Part shown: positions 44,682 to 55,849 of the stretch, in pieces | Position numbering within the stretch: the stretch's first letter is position 1 | Layout: each line of letters opens with the position of its first letter | Assembly: GCA_016508695.1 (NCBI GenBank) | Contig: VNKQ01000015.1 | Coordinates: forward strand, 62,001-126,000 | Reading direction: 5' to 3' | Length of the DNA: 64,000 nucleotides | From: Hyphodiscus hymeniophilus | Lineage: Eukaryota > Ascomycota > Leotiomycetes > Helotiales > Hyphodiscaceae | Program-made: the position numbers and the translations under genes | Notes under the pieces: generated by a model | Database searches by the model: none | What the model was told of the DNA's origin: nothing | Seen by the model: only the letters and a program-made list of their open reading frames with translations

Positions 44682-47410
44682 GGCCGGGGGCAAACAGCAG
44701 CTGCGCGAGGCAGCGAAGCAGTGAAGTTGTGACGATGGAGGGGGGGGATGATTATCGTGATGTCGTGAAGTCGTAAAATCATGAAGTCGTGGGGAGTGGA
44801 GTGGTGGGTGGGTGGGTGAGTGGCATAAGGCAGGAACATGGAGCCTTAACGAGAAAGCTAAAGGAGAAAGCTGAAGATACGGAGAACCGAGACCAGTACC
44901 ACATCGGGCACCAGGGAAATAAGAAAGGGGCGGGGCCCAGTTATGGCAGTCACCAGTGTCCAGTCACACCTCCCGAGTCCCGTCGCTCTTCATTCCTCCT
45001 TTCTTCTACCAAGAACACTACGCCGCACCCGTTATTAAAGGCCAAGGATCTGGGTTTGGCTTGGATTGGCTTGGATTGGCTTGGATTGGCTTGTGATGGC
45101 TTGGGAGTTGGGATGAGGTACGAGGTAGCATACCTTGTGTACGTACGTACGTGCGTAGTTCAATCGGTGATAAATTCGGTGATAAGGCTGAAGCATGCAA
45201 TGTTCGATAGAACATCTCGGTTGATATTCGTAGCAAGAGAGAATTGTACACGAAGTGAAGGAAGGAACCGAGAGAGTCTTCCAGTCCTGCGTCACGCGAA
45301 AGGGTCTAATGTCCGTCATACTCCACTGTAAGTCTGTGAGGTAGTCGGAACTTCGATTTAGGGACTTCGATGTAGGGCCCAGTCGCTAATCTCCACCGAT
45401 CCATACAGTCATACTCTCCAGAAATTCCCCCTTTTCCCCTGACTGCACTTACCCTACAAATTTACAATAACCGTACACTTACTCCGTAAACCATGTCATC
45501 GCAAACACTATCCAGAATCTGTGTCTCTCTTCTCTCTCTGCCTTGTATTATGGCATTGGATATTCGCTCTTTACCCGGCGTCGTCGTATTAGTCACGACG
45601 ACTACTCAGGTAGCTAAGGTAGGTACCTCAGGTACCCAAAGTGAACAGCTCGAGTCCGGCCAATGAGCGCCCCCCCCTGAAGCTCCACGTGGACTTCCAT
45701 CTTTAACCTCACGCACAAGATCGATGAAGATATAAATCCACCCCCTATCCGTCGTTATCGTCCTCACAGACTCCGGTACTCCACCTCGCAGTACCTCCGT
45801 AGTGCAGATTGCAGAATTGCCCAGAATCCAGACCAACGAAAAAGGCGTCTCGGCCCCCTAGCGTCGTCTTGGAAGCGTGCTTGTGCCAAGGAACAATAGA
45901 TTGCACTAGGCTGGAACCGAGCTCTCATTGGTGGGAGGCGGCAACTTAGCACGCTATACTTTATTACTCTCCAGCCAAGGACTTCTACGCGCTTGGAATT
46001 CCTTGGGGATTCGTACTCACTCCTCTGTGGCCATCGGGGCGGATATGGATGGACGGGGAAGGACGAGTTCGAGAAGAGTGTAACATATACAGTATGTCGC
46101 AGTGACAGGGACGCTATCCATATCGGAGCATCGAGATGGTCAGTCAACTCCCCAACTTGCATCAGTCGGTCAAGACTCATGTATGGGGAAACGGGAGCTT
46201 GCATGACTTGTGCTCCAGACCGCTCCGGGTTGGAATGATCGCTCATCGGATTGAGACTTCTAACGACGGACCTCCTCCCTTTTCCAGAGTACGCAAGAAT
46301 GTCTTGTCAAAGGAGTGAGAATCGAGGGACTAACTGACGATTTTCTCCTTGCCCGCACAGAATAATCGCAAAACTGAACCTGGTCATACCCGGTTTTGTC
46401 GTAGTAGAGATACAACAGGTCTTTCCAACCACAAAAAGCGAACCTAATATGAAGACTGGCACAGCTCGAGGCCATCGAAGTGATAATGAACACCTCCACA
46501 ATTATCAGGGGATCGAGGCAATAGTATCGCTCTACAACAGTTCCGAGCGTTAACAGCGATGAACCGTGTCAGACAAGGAGTGATATTCGAATAGAGAAGA
46601 AGGAGAAGACACTATGAGTACAGGATATTTATATACAACAATAGGGGGTTAGCAAGCACTAGTACCATACCAACTGAACAACCGTGAGAACCAAGCAAGC
46701 ATCCACGCAGCTCTTCGGGACCTTCTCATGTTCCCCAAAAGTTGTGTCCCTGGAGAAGAGGGGGTCGCTCGACTCAGGTCAAATCAAGATGAGTCTCACC
46801 GAACAGATGGGATGCGAGTGGGATCGGATGTCATAAGGGGAGTTCATGTAGATAGTAACCGGTCACGTGTTCTTATGGGTGGAGGTGAGAGTACAGTAAG
46901 ACTTTAGTGGGTAGAGCCACGTGTAGTCAGAAGTACGAGCATATGTGGGGAAGAGGGAGTGATTGAGTGCTAGGGGAGAGATGGGATGGAACTTTGAAGA
47001 GAGTTGAGATGAAGGATAAGCACGTGGGGCTCGAATCGCGAAGGATTCAAGAAGTGCTTCCTAGGTAGGGATCGTAGGTAGTACTAGCCTATGTAATCAG
47101 CTTGCTCGCTTCCCATCATTCCCACGCCTTTGGGGGGAACAAAGAAATACTTCAGTTGTGAATAGCAGAATAATCATCCGTCAGGCGAAAGCTAAGAACA
47201 TTCTGTTCCTTATATCTAATTAAGAGTACTTATCCGCGCTCGACAGACCTACCACTGTCGAGATCCAGTACCTGATCATATCCATTTACCAAGCACAAAG
47301 GACTGATGAAGGAAATAGAACGATTCGTGAAAGCTTGATAGAATGCTTCGATGTCACGACTCACCAGTACCTATAGGGCTGCGTCGGCAAGAGCCGCAGT
47401 AGGTAGGCTA
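44682..47410. other. long intergenic region, left of the MITE
   Basis: No gene recognised. It includes the promoter of the GT92-like gene, a 10-bp TTGGATTGGC tandem repeat (about 45057-45100) and short ACGT runs near 45140. A 160-codon minus-strand frame at 45764-46246 lacks any recognisable motif and overlaps other frames, so I do not call it. Confidence 0.5.
45057..45100. repeat. 10-bp tandem repeat TTGGATTGGC
   Basis: Three perfect units at 45061-45090 with partial units on both sides. Confidence 0.9.
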
Positions 47411-47666
47411 GAGGGTGCAGAAAAAGGTGGCCTTATTTGGCTTGTGCGCAACCACCAAAATCGAGAATTCTATTATGTCTAATACTTCGTCATTTGACCC
47501 TAACGATGTCTGTAATCATATAGTCTTTTTATGTAATTATTCTCCTTGTCTAATTGACTCTTAAAGACTAGCTTGAGTCATAATTGTGGTTGTTTTGGGG
47601 TAAATAAAGCTACGATCTTCGGTGGTTGCGCACAAACCAAATAAGGCCGTTTTTTTCTGCACCCTC
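47411..47666. mobile_element. non-autonomous DNA transposon (Tc1/mariner-type MITE)
   Basis: A 256-bp element with 46-bp terminal inverted repeats (47411-47456 and 47621-47666) beginning GAGGGTGCAGAAAAA. The two repeats match at 42 of 46 positions and all four differences are transitions. It is flanked on both sides by TA (47409-47410 and 47667-47668), the target-site duplication of Tc1/mariner-like elements. The AT-rich interior has no coding frame. TA duplication, TIRs and small size define a MITE; the family name is new to me. Moved in trans by a transposase elsewhere in the genome. Confidence 0.9.
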
Positions 47667-47668
47667 TA

Positions 47669-48500
47669 GGTAGGCTATTGACTTAGATTGCAGGTCGCAA
47701 CAGCGAAAGCCGGATTGGGCAAATGCTCCCTATTTGGTACATAGAAGGATTCGAGTGATCACGAAATCTCCATTCACGTGGCCAATAGTAGCGGTCTGAC
47801 TGACCACTCCCAGACGACCCAGATGATCGGGTAGTGCTTACTCGGTCGGGTTCTTCGAGTCTGGCAATAACCGAGCATATTCCGAAAATCGTCTCTCGCG
47901 GTGGTGCTGTACTGAGAACGGAGTTCCGTGGTGGGGTGAGTCCGCCGTTCTACTCCGTAGTGCTGATCTGAGTGGTCTGTACTCCAGACTATGCTTGCAA
48001 ACAGAGGTCTATGCAGCGTGCACCGAATAGAGATTTGAATGCCAAGAATAGTAGGAAGACGAGGCTGTGCTGCGGTTCCCGCGTCTGGAGCGTTTGCTAC
48101 CCGTGGTAGCGGTCGCTAACATCACGTGTGTGCTATTATCGGACTTGGTAGGTCTTTCTATTGGTTCGATTATTCTCGGTAAGGGACTAGAAGTTAAAGA
48201 TAAGCACTACCCGCCACAGGGGTCACTAGAAAGGCTACCCAGCCTCTTCAACTGCGGAAAACCAACCAACATTCTCAAAATCATCTCAAATTAGAGGTGA
48301 GATTGCAGCCTTACGGGCCGGCTGTGCTCTGATGAAGGTTGGATCATGTTTGTATAAAGGTGATCAGCCAGCCCTGGAGACGATTTTTATCCTGCATCTC
48401 CACACCCACATCCAATCAACTCCAACAACTTTCCTACCTCCCGTTTCTTTCATATTTCCTTGGTGTTCTGTACACTCTCACTCAGACTCAATAATTGATA
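47669..48500. other. intergenic region and lsdA-like promoter
   Basis: No gene recognised. The last 150 bp are the promoter and 5' UTR of the next gene, with a TATA box at 48353-48358 and a C/T/CA-rich leader. Confidence 0.5.
48353..48358 (+). promoter_or_regulatory. TATA box of Rds1/LsdA-like gene
   Basis: TTTGTATAAAGG holds TATAAA about 145 bp upstream of the ATG at 48501, followed by a pyrimidine-rich leader typical of well-expressed fungal genes. Confidence 0.55.
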
Positions 48501-49622
48501 ATGCGTACCTCAATCGTCTCAGCGGTCTCCCTCGTCGGCCTTTCATGCCTCTCAGTCGTTTCAGCTGCTCCTTTTACATATAAGAACGATCCTCTCAGCA
48601 ACGGCTTTCCAAATCTTGCAGCGGGAGACAAAGGCAAAGCTGAACTTGCTGCCATTGAGCAACAGGCACTCGGAAGTCTTTCCAACGCTCCTCCGCCACC
48701 AGTCAAACCCCAGAACGATTCCCTGACAAGCTTGAGGCTGATCGCCTTCAATGAGTTGTTCGAGGTCGCTTTCTTCACTGAACTTCTTTCGAATCTCACC
48801 AACGAGGTTGACGGCTACCAAATCCATCACCAGGGTGCTCACGACTTCATCGTCCGAGCCCTCACTGCCGTCCAAGCCCAGGAGGAGCTTCATGTTCTGA
48901 ATGCAAACAATGCTCTCGCCCACTTCAACGAATCCATCATCCTTCCCTGCGAGTACAACTTCCCAGTCTCCAATTTCGAGGACGCCATTGCTCTCGCTTC
49001 AACCTTTACCGATTTGGTCCTCGGCACGCTGCAAGATGTCCAGACAGTCTTCGGCGCAGATGGAGATGTTGGCTTGATCCGCGGTGTCGGTTCAGTGATC
49101 GGCCAGGAGGGCGAGCAAAACGGCTTCTACCGTCAACTCCTCGACAAGACGCCCAGCGCCCTCCCCTTCCTGACCACCAGCACCCGCGAGTTCGCCTTCA
49201 GCGCGCTTCAAGGCTTCGTCGTCCCCGGCTCCTGCGGCAACCTCGACGCCATCGACCTCCCCATCTTCGCGCCCCTCACCGTCGACGCCACTCCCCTCGA
49301 CTGCCCCGAGCCAAAGCCCGTGAACCTCGACTTCAGCTTCACCCTCCCCTCCTCCCCCGCACCCGCCGCCTGGGGCTCCGACTACGCCGGCCTCTCCCTC
49401 GTCTACATCAACCAGCAGAACCTGCCCGTCGTCGAGCCGCTCCTCAACCCGGCGACGTCCAACGGCGTCGTTACCTTCCAGGCGCTGTTCCCCTTCAACG
49501 GCACCACCTTTGGCAACGGTCTGACGATCGCCGCGGTGACAAACAGCTCGGGTCCTTTCGCGAACGCGAACGCCGTCGCCAACCACACCGTGTTTGGTCC
49601 TGGTCTGATTGAGGTCCACTGA
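48501..49622 (+). CDS. secreted ferritin-like protein (Rds1/LsdA family)
   Basis: Predicted 373 aa, no intron. MRTSIVSAVSLVGLSCLSVV forms a signal peptide with cleavage near SAAPF. Residues about 60-230 form a ferritin-like helical domain: LIAFNELFEVAFFTELLSNL, then HHQGAHDFIVRALTAVQAQE and ELHVLNANNALAHFN, with Glu and His at spacing seen in the family. The second half is a beta-rich, Pro-rich domain (to VFGPGLIEVH). Relatives include Schizosaccharomyces Rds1 (stress-responsive) and Aspergillus LsdA (late sexual development). Metal binding is inferred only. A TATAAA box lies 143-148 bp upstream of the ATG. Third codon positions in the 3' half are strongly C-rich, which opens a long meaningless antisense frame. 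Confidence 0.92.
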   Translation: MRTSIVSAVSLVGLSCLSVVSAAPFTYKNDPLSNGFPNLAAGDKGKAELAAIEQQALGSLSNAPPPPVKPQNDSLTSLRLIAFNELFEVAFFTELLSNLTNEVDGYQIHHQGAHDFIVRALTAVQAQEELHVLNANNALAHFNESIILPCEYNFPVSNFEDAIALASTFTDLVLGTLQDVQTVFGADGDVGLIRGVGSVIGQEGEQNGFYRQLLDKTPSALPFLTTSTREFAFSALQGFVVPGSCGNLDAIDLPIFAPLTVDATPLDCPEPKPVNLDFSFTLPSSPAPAAWGSDYAGLSLVYINQQNLPVVEPLLNPATSNGVVTFQALFPFNGTTFGNGLTIAAVTNSSGPFANANAVANHTVFGPGLIEVH

Positions 49623-51296
49623 GGGGTTTTTGGGATTATGAGGCGTTTTGGGTGATTCATGTATGGATGATTCAAAAATGATGTATCTATTTATTATTTG
49701 CTAGAATTAATCAGCATTAGCATTGCAACGGAGTTTGGACCTCTATCTCTTCCACGCTCTTCCTAGGCCACTTCGTGATTGTCACTTACTTCCCAGTCGG
49801 CATCCGGAAATCGATCCCTTGGTGGACCCATCTCAGCATGACCTTCCGGCATATCACAAGGCAACGCAGCGGCAAATCCCTGTTGAGCTACCTTGCATGT
49901 CTACCAAGCCGCTACGAAGGTGCGCGTTGGACACTGCCTTGCTAGAGGCTGGAGTACAGTACAGTACTTACCTGCGCATCTTTCACCTCGATAATGGGTT
50001 GCTGAATGAGAAGTGAAGGAGTCTTCGAGATTGCCTATCCTGCTTACCAATCTAGCACTTCTTCTTTCACGTTTAAATGTAAAACATGCTTCAGAATCAA
50101 AGAGCATACTACTGCTATCCATTTCCTCTCTTCGACCACCGCTTTGGAAGGGGCATGGTAGTTGAGTTGTTGTCATACTGTGTGATTGATTATCTTCGGT
50201 GACACTCAACACCTCGAAACGGAAGTTCTCAAGAGATACTAGGATATATTTGTACTTATCCGAAAATCTGACGTGCACACCCAAGAGGGTTCGTATAAAA
50301 AGCCATGAGAACGGCGACGGGAAAGCAGCGACGACAACGACCGGCTGAAGCAACAAGCTCATCAATAACAAGAACTAAGTCACTTAACTTTAAGATGTAA
50401 AATCGACCACGATGGCGGCAATAGAATAGTATACGTGAAAGTCTCGAAAATTTGAGAGCTTGAAGAATCTTTTGGAAGAGCTAATTAAGTACTGGATCAT
50501 TGGATCACAAAAGTTATGGAATGCTGGAAAGTATCAAAATAAGAAGGATTTCTGCGGCCCTGTTGTGTTTTCGTAATCAGGACGAGAGGCATCTAGCCTC
50601 GTTTTGGCACTTTTTTTTACCCTTACGAGGCGCCCGAGGAGGGCGTGGGTCTTTTTTTCGTTTCAACCTTTCGAATATAGTCAAGTATGGTATAGAATGA
50701 TAGAGCAAAGGTAGACGATTCAATTGAGGGTTTCACAGACCTATAAATATCAAAGTGAACACATTTCTCGATGAATTTATGAATTTAAACCCGGAGGTGC
50801 CATCAACACGCATGGTTATCCTGTCCAGATCTCAGCTTTTGATTTCCTCGTGGACTCGAAAGGAGCAGGAAACGAATATGGAACATACTTATAGAGCTAG
50901 TGACTTCGAGCTTGTAGATCTTGAGAGTATACGCAACAGTAAACTCTGGACCGAGCCCAATGGTTTCTGGCATGGAGCGAGAAAAGGAAAGGAAAGCTAA
51001 AGCACACACTTTAATGCACTCGATGTACTTACTCTAGGGAAGAAGGATATTGCTTTGCAATTCCATATCGAGCAGACTCTGGCGGGAGAGAGGTTGATAA
51101 AGACTAGATTGTAGATCTGCGATCCAAGCTAAGCAGAAGTCGCAAGACTGCTGCACAAGAAACACCCCGCGTTGCCTATCTTAGTGAAACAAAATGCAGA
51201 CAAACGATTTATCAAAGTAGAAGCCGGTAAAACAATAACTCCAAACTGGAAGACGGCCCGAAATGACAAGTGTCAAGTACATGATGATTCACCTGG
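49623..51296. other. intergenic region, no confident gene
   Basis: Between the 3' ends of the LsdA-like gene (+) and the dehydrogenase gene (-). A 156-codon minus-strand frame (49901-50371) begins with a hydrophobic, signal-like stretch but starts at a non-ATG codon and has no recognisable domain. I leave it uncalled. Confidence 0.45.
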
Positions 51297-52636
51297 CTAC
51301 TTAAAATTGCTTGTAGGACGAATACCAAGCCCGCTCTTCTCATAGGCCATGTCAACCATTTTCATCTGGCCAATGGAATCCTCACCAGTAACCCACGTCT
51401 GGGTCCCACGACCCTTGACCTTATTAACGAATTGCTCGAGCATGTGTCGGTAAGAGATCCAGAAGGTCTCTCCTGGCAAGCCGCCGAACTTTCCACCCGC
51501 TTCCTTGAAGGTGTATGCCTTGTGTGACTTCGTCTCAGTCCAACTTCTGATTACCTTGCTTTCCTTGCCCTTGGTGCGGATAATAAAAGTATCCTTGATA
51601 TCAATACGGTGCCACAAAATGGCAAAAAGAATACCCTGGATTGACAGCACGCGCTTTAGCACCTTCTCAGTTTCGGGGGAAAGAGAGTCATCTGGCACAA
51701 TGACCTCTCTGTTTGTAACGACGACGGACGAAGGAGTCCATATGGTAGGTCCGCGCAACGTGCTTTCGGCAACACCAGTGCCGCCATTTGGAAACCGAAA
51801 AGTGGCCTTGAAGTCATTGTCGATTTTCTTGAACTCTGCCTCTGGGAAAGAGTGGGTTTCGCAGCTGAGGCATTCAACCGGCTCCGCGTCGAAGACAAGA
51901 CGTAGCGTGGCAAGGTTGTACGTGCCCATTGACATAATTGTACCGCCAGACAGGTTGTAGTTGAAAAATATGTCGGTCTTACCGGTTCCCCACCATGGAA
52001 TCATTGATTTGCTGTGGACGTGCTCGACATCCGCGGGGTTCACCAAGGATTGGAAATACTGCCATGATGGGAAGAAACGGGTGTGGAAGGCTTCGAGAAG
52101 GATTGGTCCATTGGGCTGGGATAGTTCCGGTAGATTGAAGAGAGTCTCAGCCTCGATGGAGTTGGATACGCTTGGCTTCTCGAGAAGCACGTGCTTACCA
52201 GCGTGGATGGAACGGACAGCCCATTCGTAATGGTATGCGTTAGGCAAAGGGATATAGATGGCGTCTATGTTCGGATCATCGAGCATTTCTGGGAAGTTTC
52301 TCAGCAACATACATATCACGATTAGTGTCTCCACACTTACCTTGGTACGAGCCCTTCACCTCTGGGATATTGTTCGCTTTGGCGTACTTGTCGGCCTTCT
52401 CACGATCTCGAGCAGCAACAGCCTGAATGATGACCTCAGGGTGTGACTTAGCAGGATCGATCAAAGCCATCGGACTGTTTGGTGTTAGTGCTGTGGGAGA
52501 TGACTTGGCTGCAAGTCTAGGATACTTACGCAATGTTCGCGGCGCCCAAAATGCCAAATTTGATAGCATCTCCACGCTTGGTCACGCTGGGTGGGCTAAC
52601 AAACGCAGAGTAGACACGACCAATCATTGATCCCAT
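51297..52636 (-). CDS. Gfo/Idh/MocA NAD(P)-dependent sugar-type dehydrogenase
   Basis: Predicted 410 aa, three exons (52530-52636, 52341-52474 and 51297-52288), 55- and 52-bp GT-AG introns. The Rossmann start KFGILGAANIAPMALIDPAK binds the cofactor. AVAARDREKADKYAKANNIP, then DAIYIPLPNAYHYEWAVRSI and the catalytic-lysine motif GKHVLLEKPSVSN follow. LLEAFHTRFFPSWQYF marks the second domain. The overall pattern fits the dihydrodiol/D-xylose 1-dehydrogenase (NADP) branch of fungi, which oxidises aldoses to lactones; the exact substrate is not readable. The gene diverges from a Zn2Cys6 regulator whose ATG is 589 bp away. A TATATA box (52840-52845) is about 205 bp upstream. The spacing suggests shared control. 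Confidence 0.9.
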
Positions 52637-53224
52637 CTTGTTGGTCTAAGAGGATCAGAACTCATGGAAAGCCTTGTATATGTGAGCTGTACTTACTGTT
52701 TAGAGTCAAACTGCTGGTGAATGAACAGATGATTGAACGTCGTGGGCTCCGCGATTAGTTGACAATTGAACACCGAAGAAAGATGGAGAATGAAAAGGAT
52801 GGACAAGACAGAAGGGTTCTCCCAAGGAGGGCCGCCACATATATACTTTTTCCGGAGTAGACGACAGCCATAGTGACTTGCTTGTTCAACCATTAGGGCC
52901 GATTCTGAATTCTAATAAAACACGGGTGAAAGTTCCTGCGAAGGCTTTCTTGGCCGCATCTGTGTTCCTTATTAATCAATACGGTCTTGGAATCTCGTAC
53001 TGAGGGATTGATAAGTGGTGCAAGACGTGGAAATGTAAAACAAAAAAGTATCGCGCAGGGTTGCTCGCCCAATGTACCGAAGTAGGCATAGCGCATGTAT
53101 ACATTAGGCATAGTTTCGGTACGACCTCCGCATTTGCCGCATTGGCGCGTTGCCCACTCCAGTCACCAACGACTCCAGTCCGTTGCGCTCTGATTATGGT
53201 TGATTCCAAGTGTCAGGAGGTAGT
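52637..53224. promoter_or_regulatory. divergent promoter, dehydrogenase / Zn2Cys6 regulator
   Basis: Shared 588-bp upstream region. It has TATATA at 52840-52845 for the minus-strand gene, a TTCCGGAG motif next to it, and CGG and CCG triplets separated by 8 bp at 53117-53130. CGG triplet pairs are the usual targets of Zn2Cys6 proteins, but binding is not shown. Confidence 0.5.
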
Positions 53225-54908
53225 ATGGTGAATATCGCAGGAAGGTCAAAGGGTTGCATGACATGTCGCAAAAGGCGGGTCAAATGCGGTGAGCTCTTGG
53301 TGCTTCCAAGGATTACTCGAAAGTCCCGACTGAATCCCCACAGACGAAACTCGTCCCTTTTGCAATCGATGCCTAATACGTGGCTTAGATTGCGAAGGGC
53401 CAAAAGATACAACTTTCATACAAGAGAAAATCTCCAAATCCAGAAGTACCAATAAGCCGAAAGTTCCATCGACAGGGATAAAAGCAGAAGACGAAGAGCC
53501 CATAGAGCTTTATACTCAACGTCTGTCTCCTTCGCTGCGGAACAGTGATCTCGAGTTATCCCTTTGTTATACTCGAAAACATCTCTATAGCGGTGGGCTT
53601 ATAGATCTGGCATTGCAGGGTGCCCAGCTCAATGACATTATCACCGGTGGAACGACCACAGCGAATGGTCAAATCTTCCACCAAGCCCTTCTGAGCCTCG
53701 CTACTACCCTTTTTGGTACCCAACACAGACAACATGACATTACTAAGATGGGCCATATTAGGCATGGAGTGGCACTAAACCAGCTCAATGTAGCACTATC
53801 AAGCTCATACTCATGCACCAGTGAGCACCCAATTTCATAGAGTTACTATGACTAGGACACCTGCAAGTCTTTTTCCATGTGCACCGAGACTCGCTGTTGG
53901 TCCTCGACCTCATATCTTTAGCCTCACTGACTCTGCAACTTTCTAGGTGATGAAGTCATTCTTTCCGTAGTCACTCTGGCTTTGAAGGAGTTTTTTGTCC
54001 CCTCTGGCCCGAAAAATTATCTGAAACACGTTGTTGGATTGGAAAAGCTGCTTCAGCTCCGCGACCCGAGTTTGGACTGCTCTCCCAGATCGTTGGGGCT
54101 TTACAGGGGCGCGGGAATGATGATAATCTTTACCTCGCTCCTCGCGGGGAGGCCAACGATTTTTGCTGGACCAGAATGGAAACTGGCATTCAGGAAAAAC
54201 TGCACTGGCACTACGTTGCAGCGCCAGGACTTGCTTGTCATCTTAGCAGACTGTACAGGCTTAGCAGGTGAGCGCGACGACCTTTTGGCAAAATGGGGAT
54301 TGTATGTTGAGGAGAATGCATACCGATGCGACGAAATACAACAAAAAGCGCATGGCCTACTAACCGATCTTGATGCTTGGAAAAAGCGCTGGCACAGAGA
54401 TGAAAGGAATTGCCACTTCGAAACTTCTGCAGCTTTTGCTATGCTGCAACCATCAAAGTTATGGGAAGATGTTTCACTCCCTTTTCTCACGATTTTAGAG
54501 TTTGCGGACGAATTCACCGCGATTATGTTTATGTTTTACAATACAGCACTGATATACGTTCTCCGAATCCTGTCCTCGCTCCCGGAATACGCTGGCATCA
54601 CCTCCACCCAACATCTATTACAAACCACACTCCATTCCGATGGATATCTGAATGCTACTTGGAAACACGAGAAAGATGAATATATTGCTGCGGAAAGATG
54701 TGCAGCTTTGGATGTTTGTCGCAGTATTCCGTACTACTTTGCTCAAACACCCGGCTCGGAAAATGGACACTCGTCAATTGTTCATCTGGCTGTGAGGACT
54801 GCGTGGGTGACGCTTCATGGCGATGAGTCTGCCGAGGGAAGGTGGATCACGGGTCTGCTGAATGCGAAAGGACGAGGAATGTTCGTAAAGGGTATCTGGG
54901 AAAGCTGA
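53225..54908 (+). CDS. Zn2Cys6 transcription factor
   Basis: Predicted 500 aa, three exons (53225-53288, 53344-53820 and 53947-54908) with introns of 55 and 126 bp. The start is MVNIAGRSKG; the splice after KC-G rebuilds the full zinc cluster CMTCRKRRVKC, then DETRPFCNRC and LIRGLDC. The six Cys have standard spacing. A basic linker (KISKSRSTNKPKV) follows. The rest is the fungal-specific regulator domain (Fungal_trans_2-like), with YLKHVVGLEKLLQLRDPSLD and helical segments such as LPFLTILEFADEFTAIMFMF. It should bind CGG-triplet DNA in the nucleus. It is the divergent partner of the dehydrogenase gene, so local regulation is a reasonable inference. No activation domain is recognisable. Confidence 0.9.
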
Positions 54909-55849
54909 TGGGATTGAGACTTGGAACCTGGTTGGAGTTGGAAAGTTGCGACTACTAGTAGCTGGCATGACCAAAAGTCTACCTCAGAAGAGCATTTTCA
55001 TGACATGAGGACATCCACCACAAGTACGGAAAAGGAAAAATCCGGCACATTTCCTCGTATCATGGGTAGCTCTTTGAGAAGCCTGCAAGACACTGTTTTG
55101 AATCATTGCGAGCTAGGGTGAAGCCGCCGCTTTCTTCTCAAATGAGGCAGTTGGGCAAGATGCGTTGGCTTCCTTAATGTCTTGCTGACATAATGTATAT
55201 TGGGGCATCATATTGTAGGTACAACTATGAGGCATCTTGAGTGACTTGGATAGGTCCATGAATTGAAATGGTAAGATACTTTGTACTGGAACCTCCCGGA
55301 CAGCGAGGCCAAAAGATCTAGTCGGACGTTGTCCGTTGCTTTAAGTCCTTGCTGAGGCCTAGTGAGAATGGGCCATGATTATGGAGATGCCCCTTGAGTG
55401 AAGATGCACGTCTGACATGAGAGCTTATATACAGCATGTGCATCACCTTGTGAGGCTACTCAAATATTTCCAGTTGGGACATCCAAGGTTCAGTTTCAAA
55501 CGCTCGTTCTTGGTAATATTGGTATACTATCAGCGAGCCCCAATCTTCTATAGATGAAATACTGCACTAATCCATGGCTCAATTCGTATCTACAAATCCC
55601 TTCATGGTCTTTTGAAAATCTCGAGTGAACGCATAAATGTACGAGAGAGGAAGGAGAATAAGAAAGATCTACCCCCACGAGAATCATGCAGGTCACGTGA
55701 TACACAAAGGACTCTTAGAACACGCGCGGGGGTGCCACCAAGCGCGATAAGGAGACCAGACAGCTGTTGCCTTTGTGTCTCCCTCCCTTTCTTCACCATC
55801 GCCGTACACGCCATCACCGAGATAACTCAAAGCTCATGTCTTCACTTCA
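54909..55849. other. intergenic region
   Basis: Between two regulator genes on the same strand. No gene recognised; contains the promoter of the second regulator. Confidence 0.5.

Noticed and set aside
45764..46246. 160-codon minus-strand frame
   Set aside because: Unrecognisable sequence in repeat-bearing intergenic DNA, overlapped by other frames on both strands.
49092..49619. 175-codon minus-strand frame, Gly/Glu/Val-rich
   Set aside because: Antisense of the LsdA-like gene, opened by C-rich third codon positions; low complexity.
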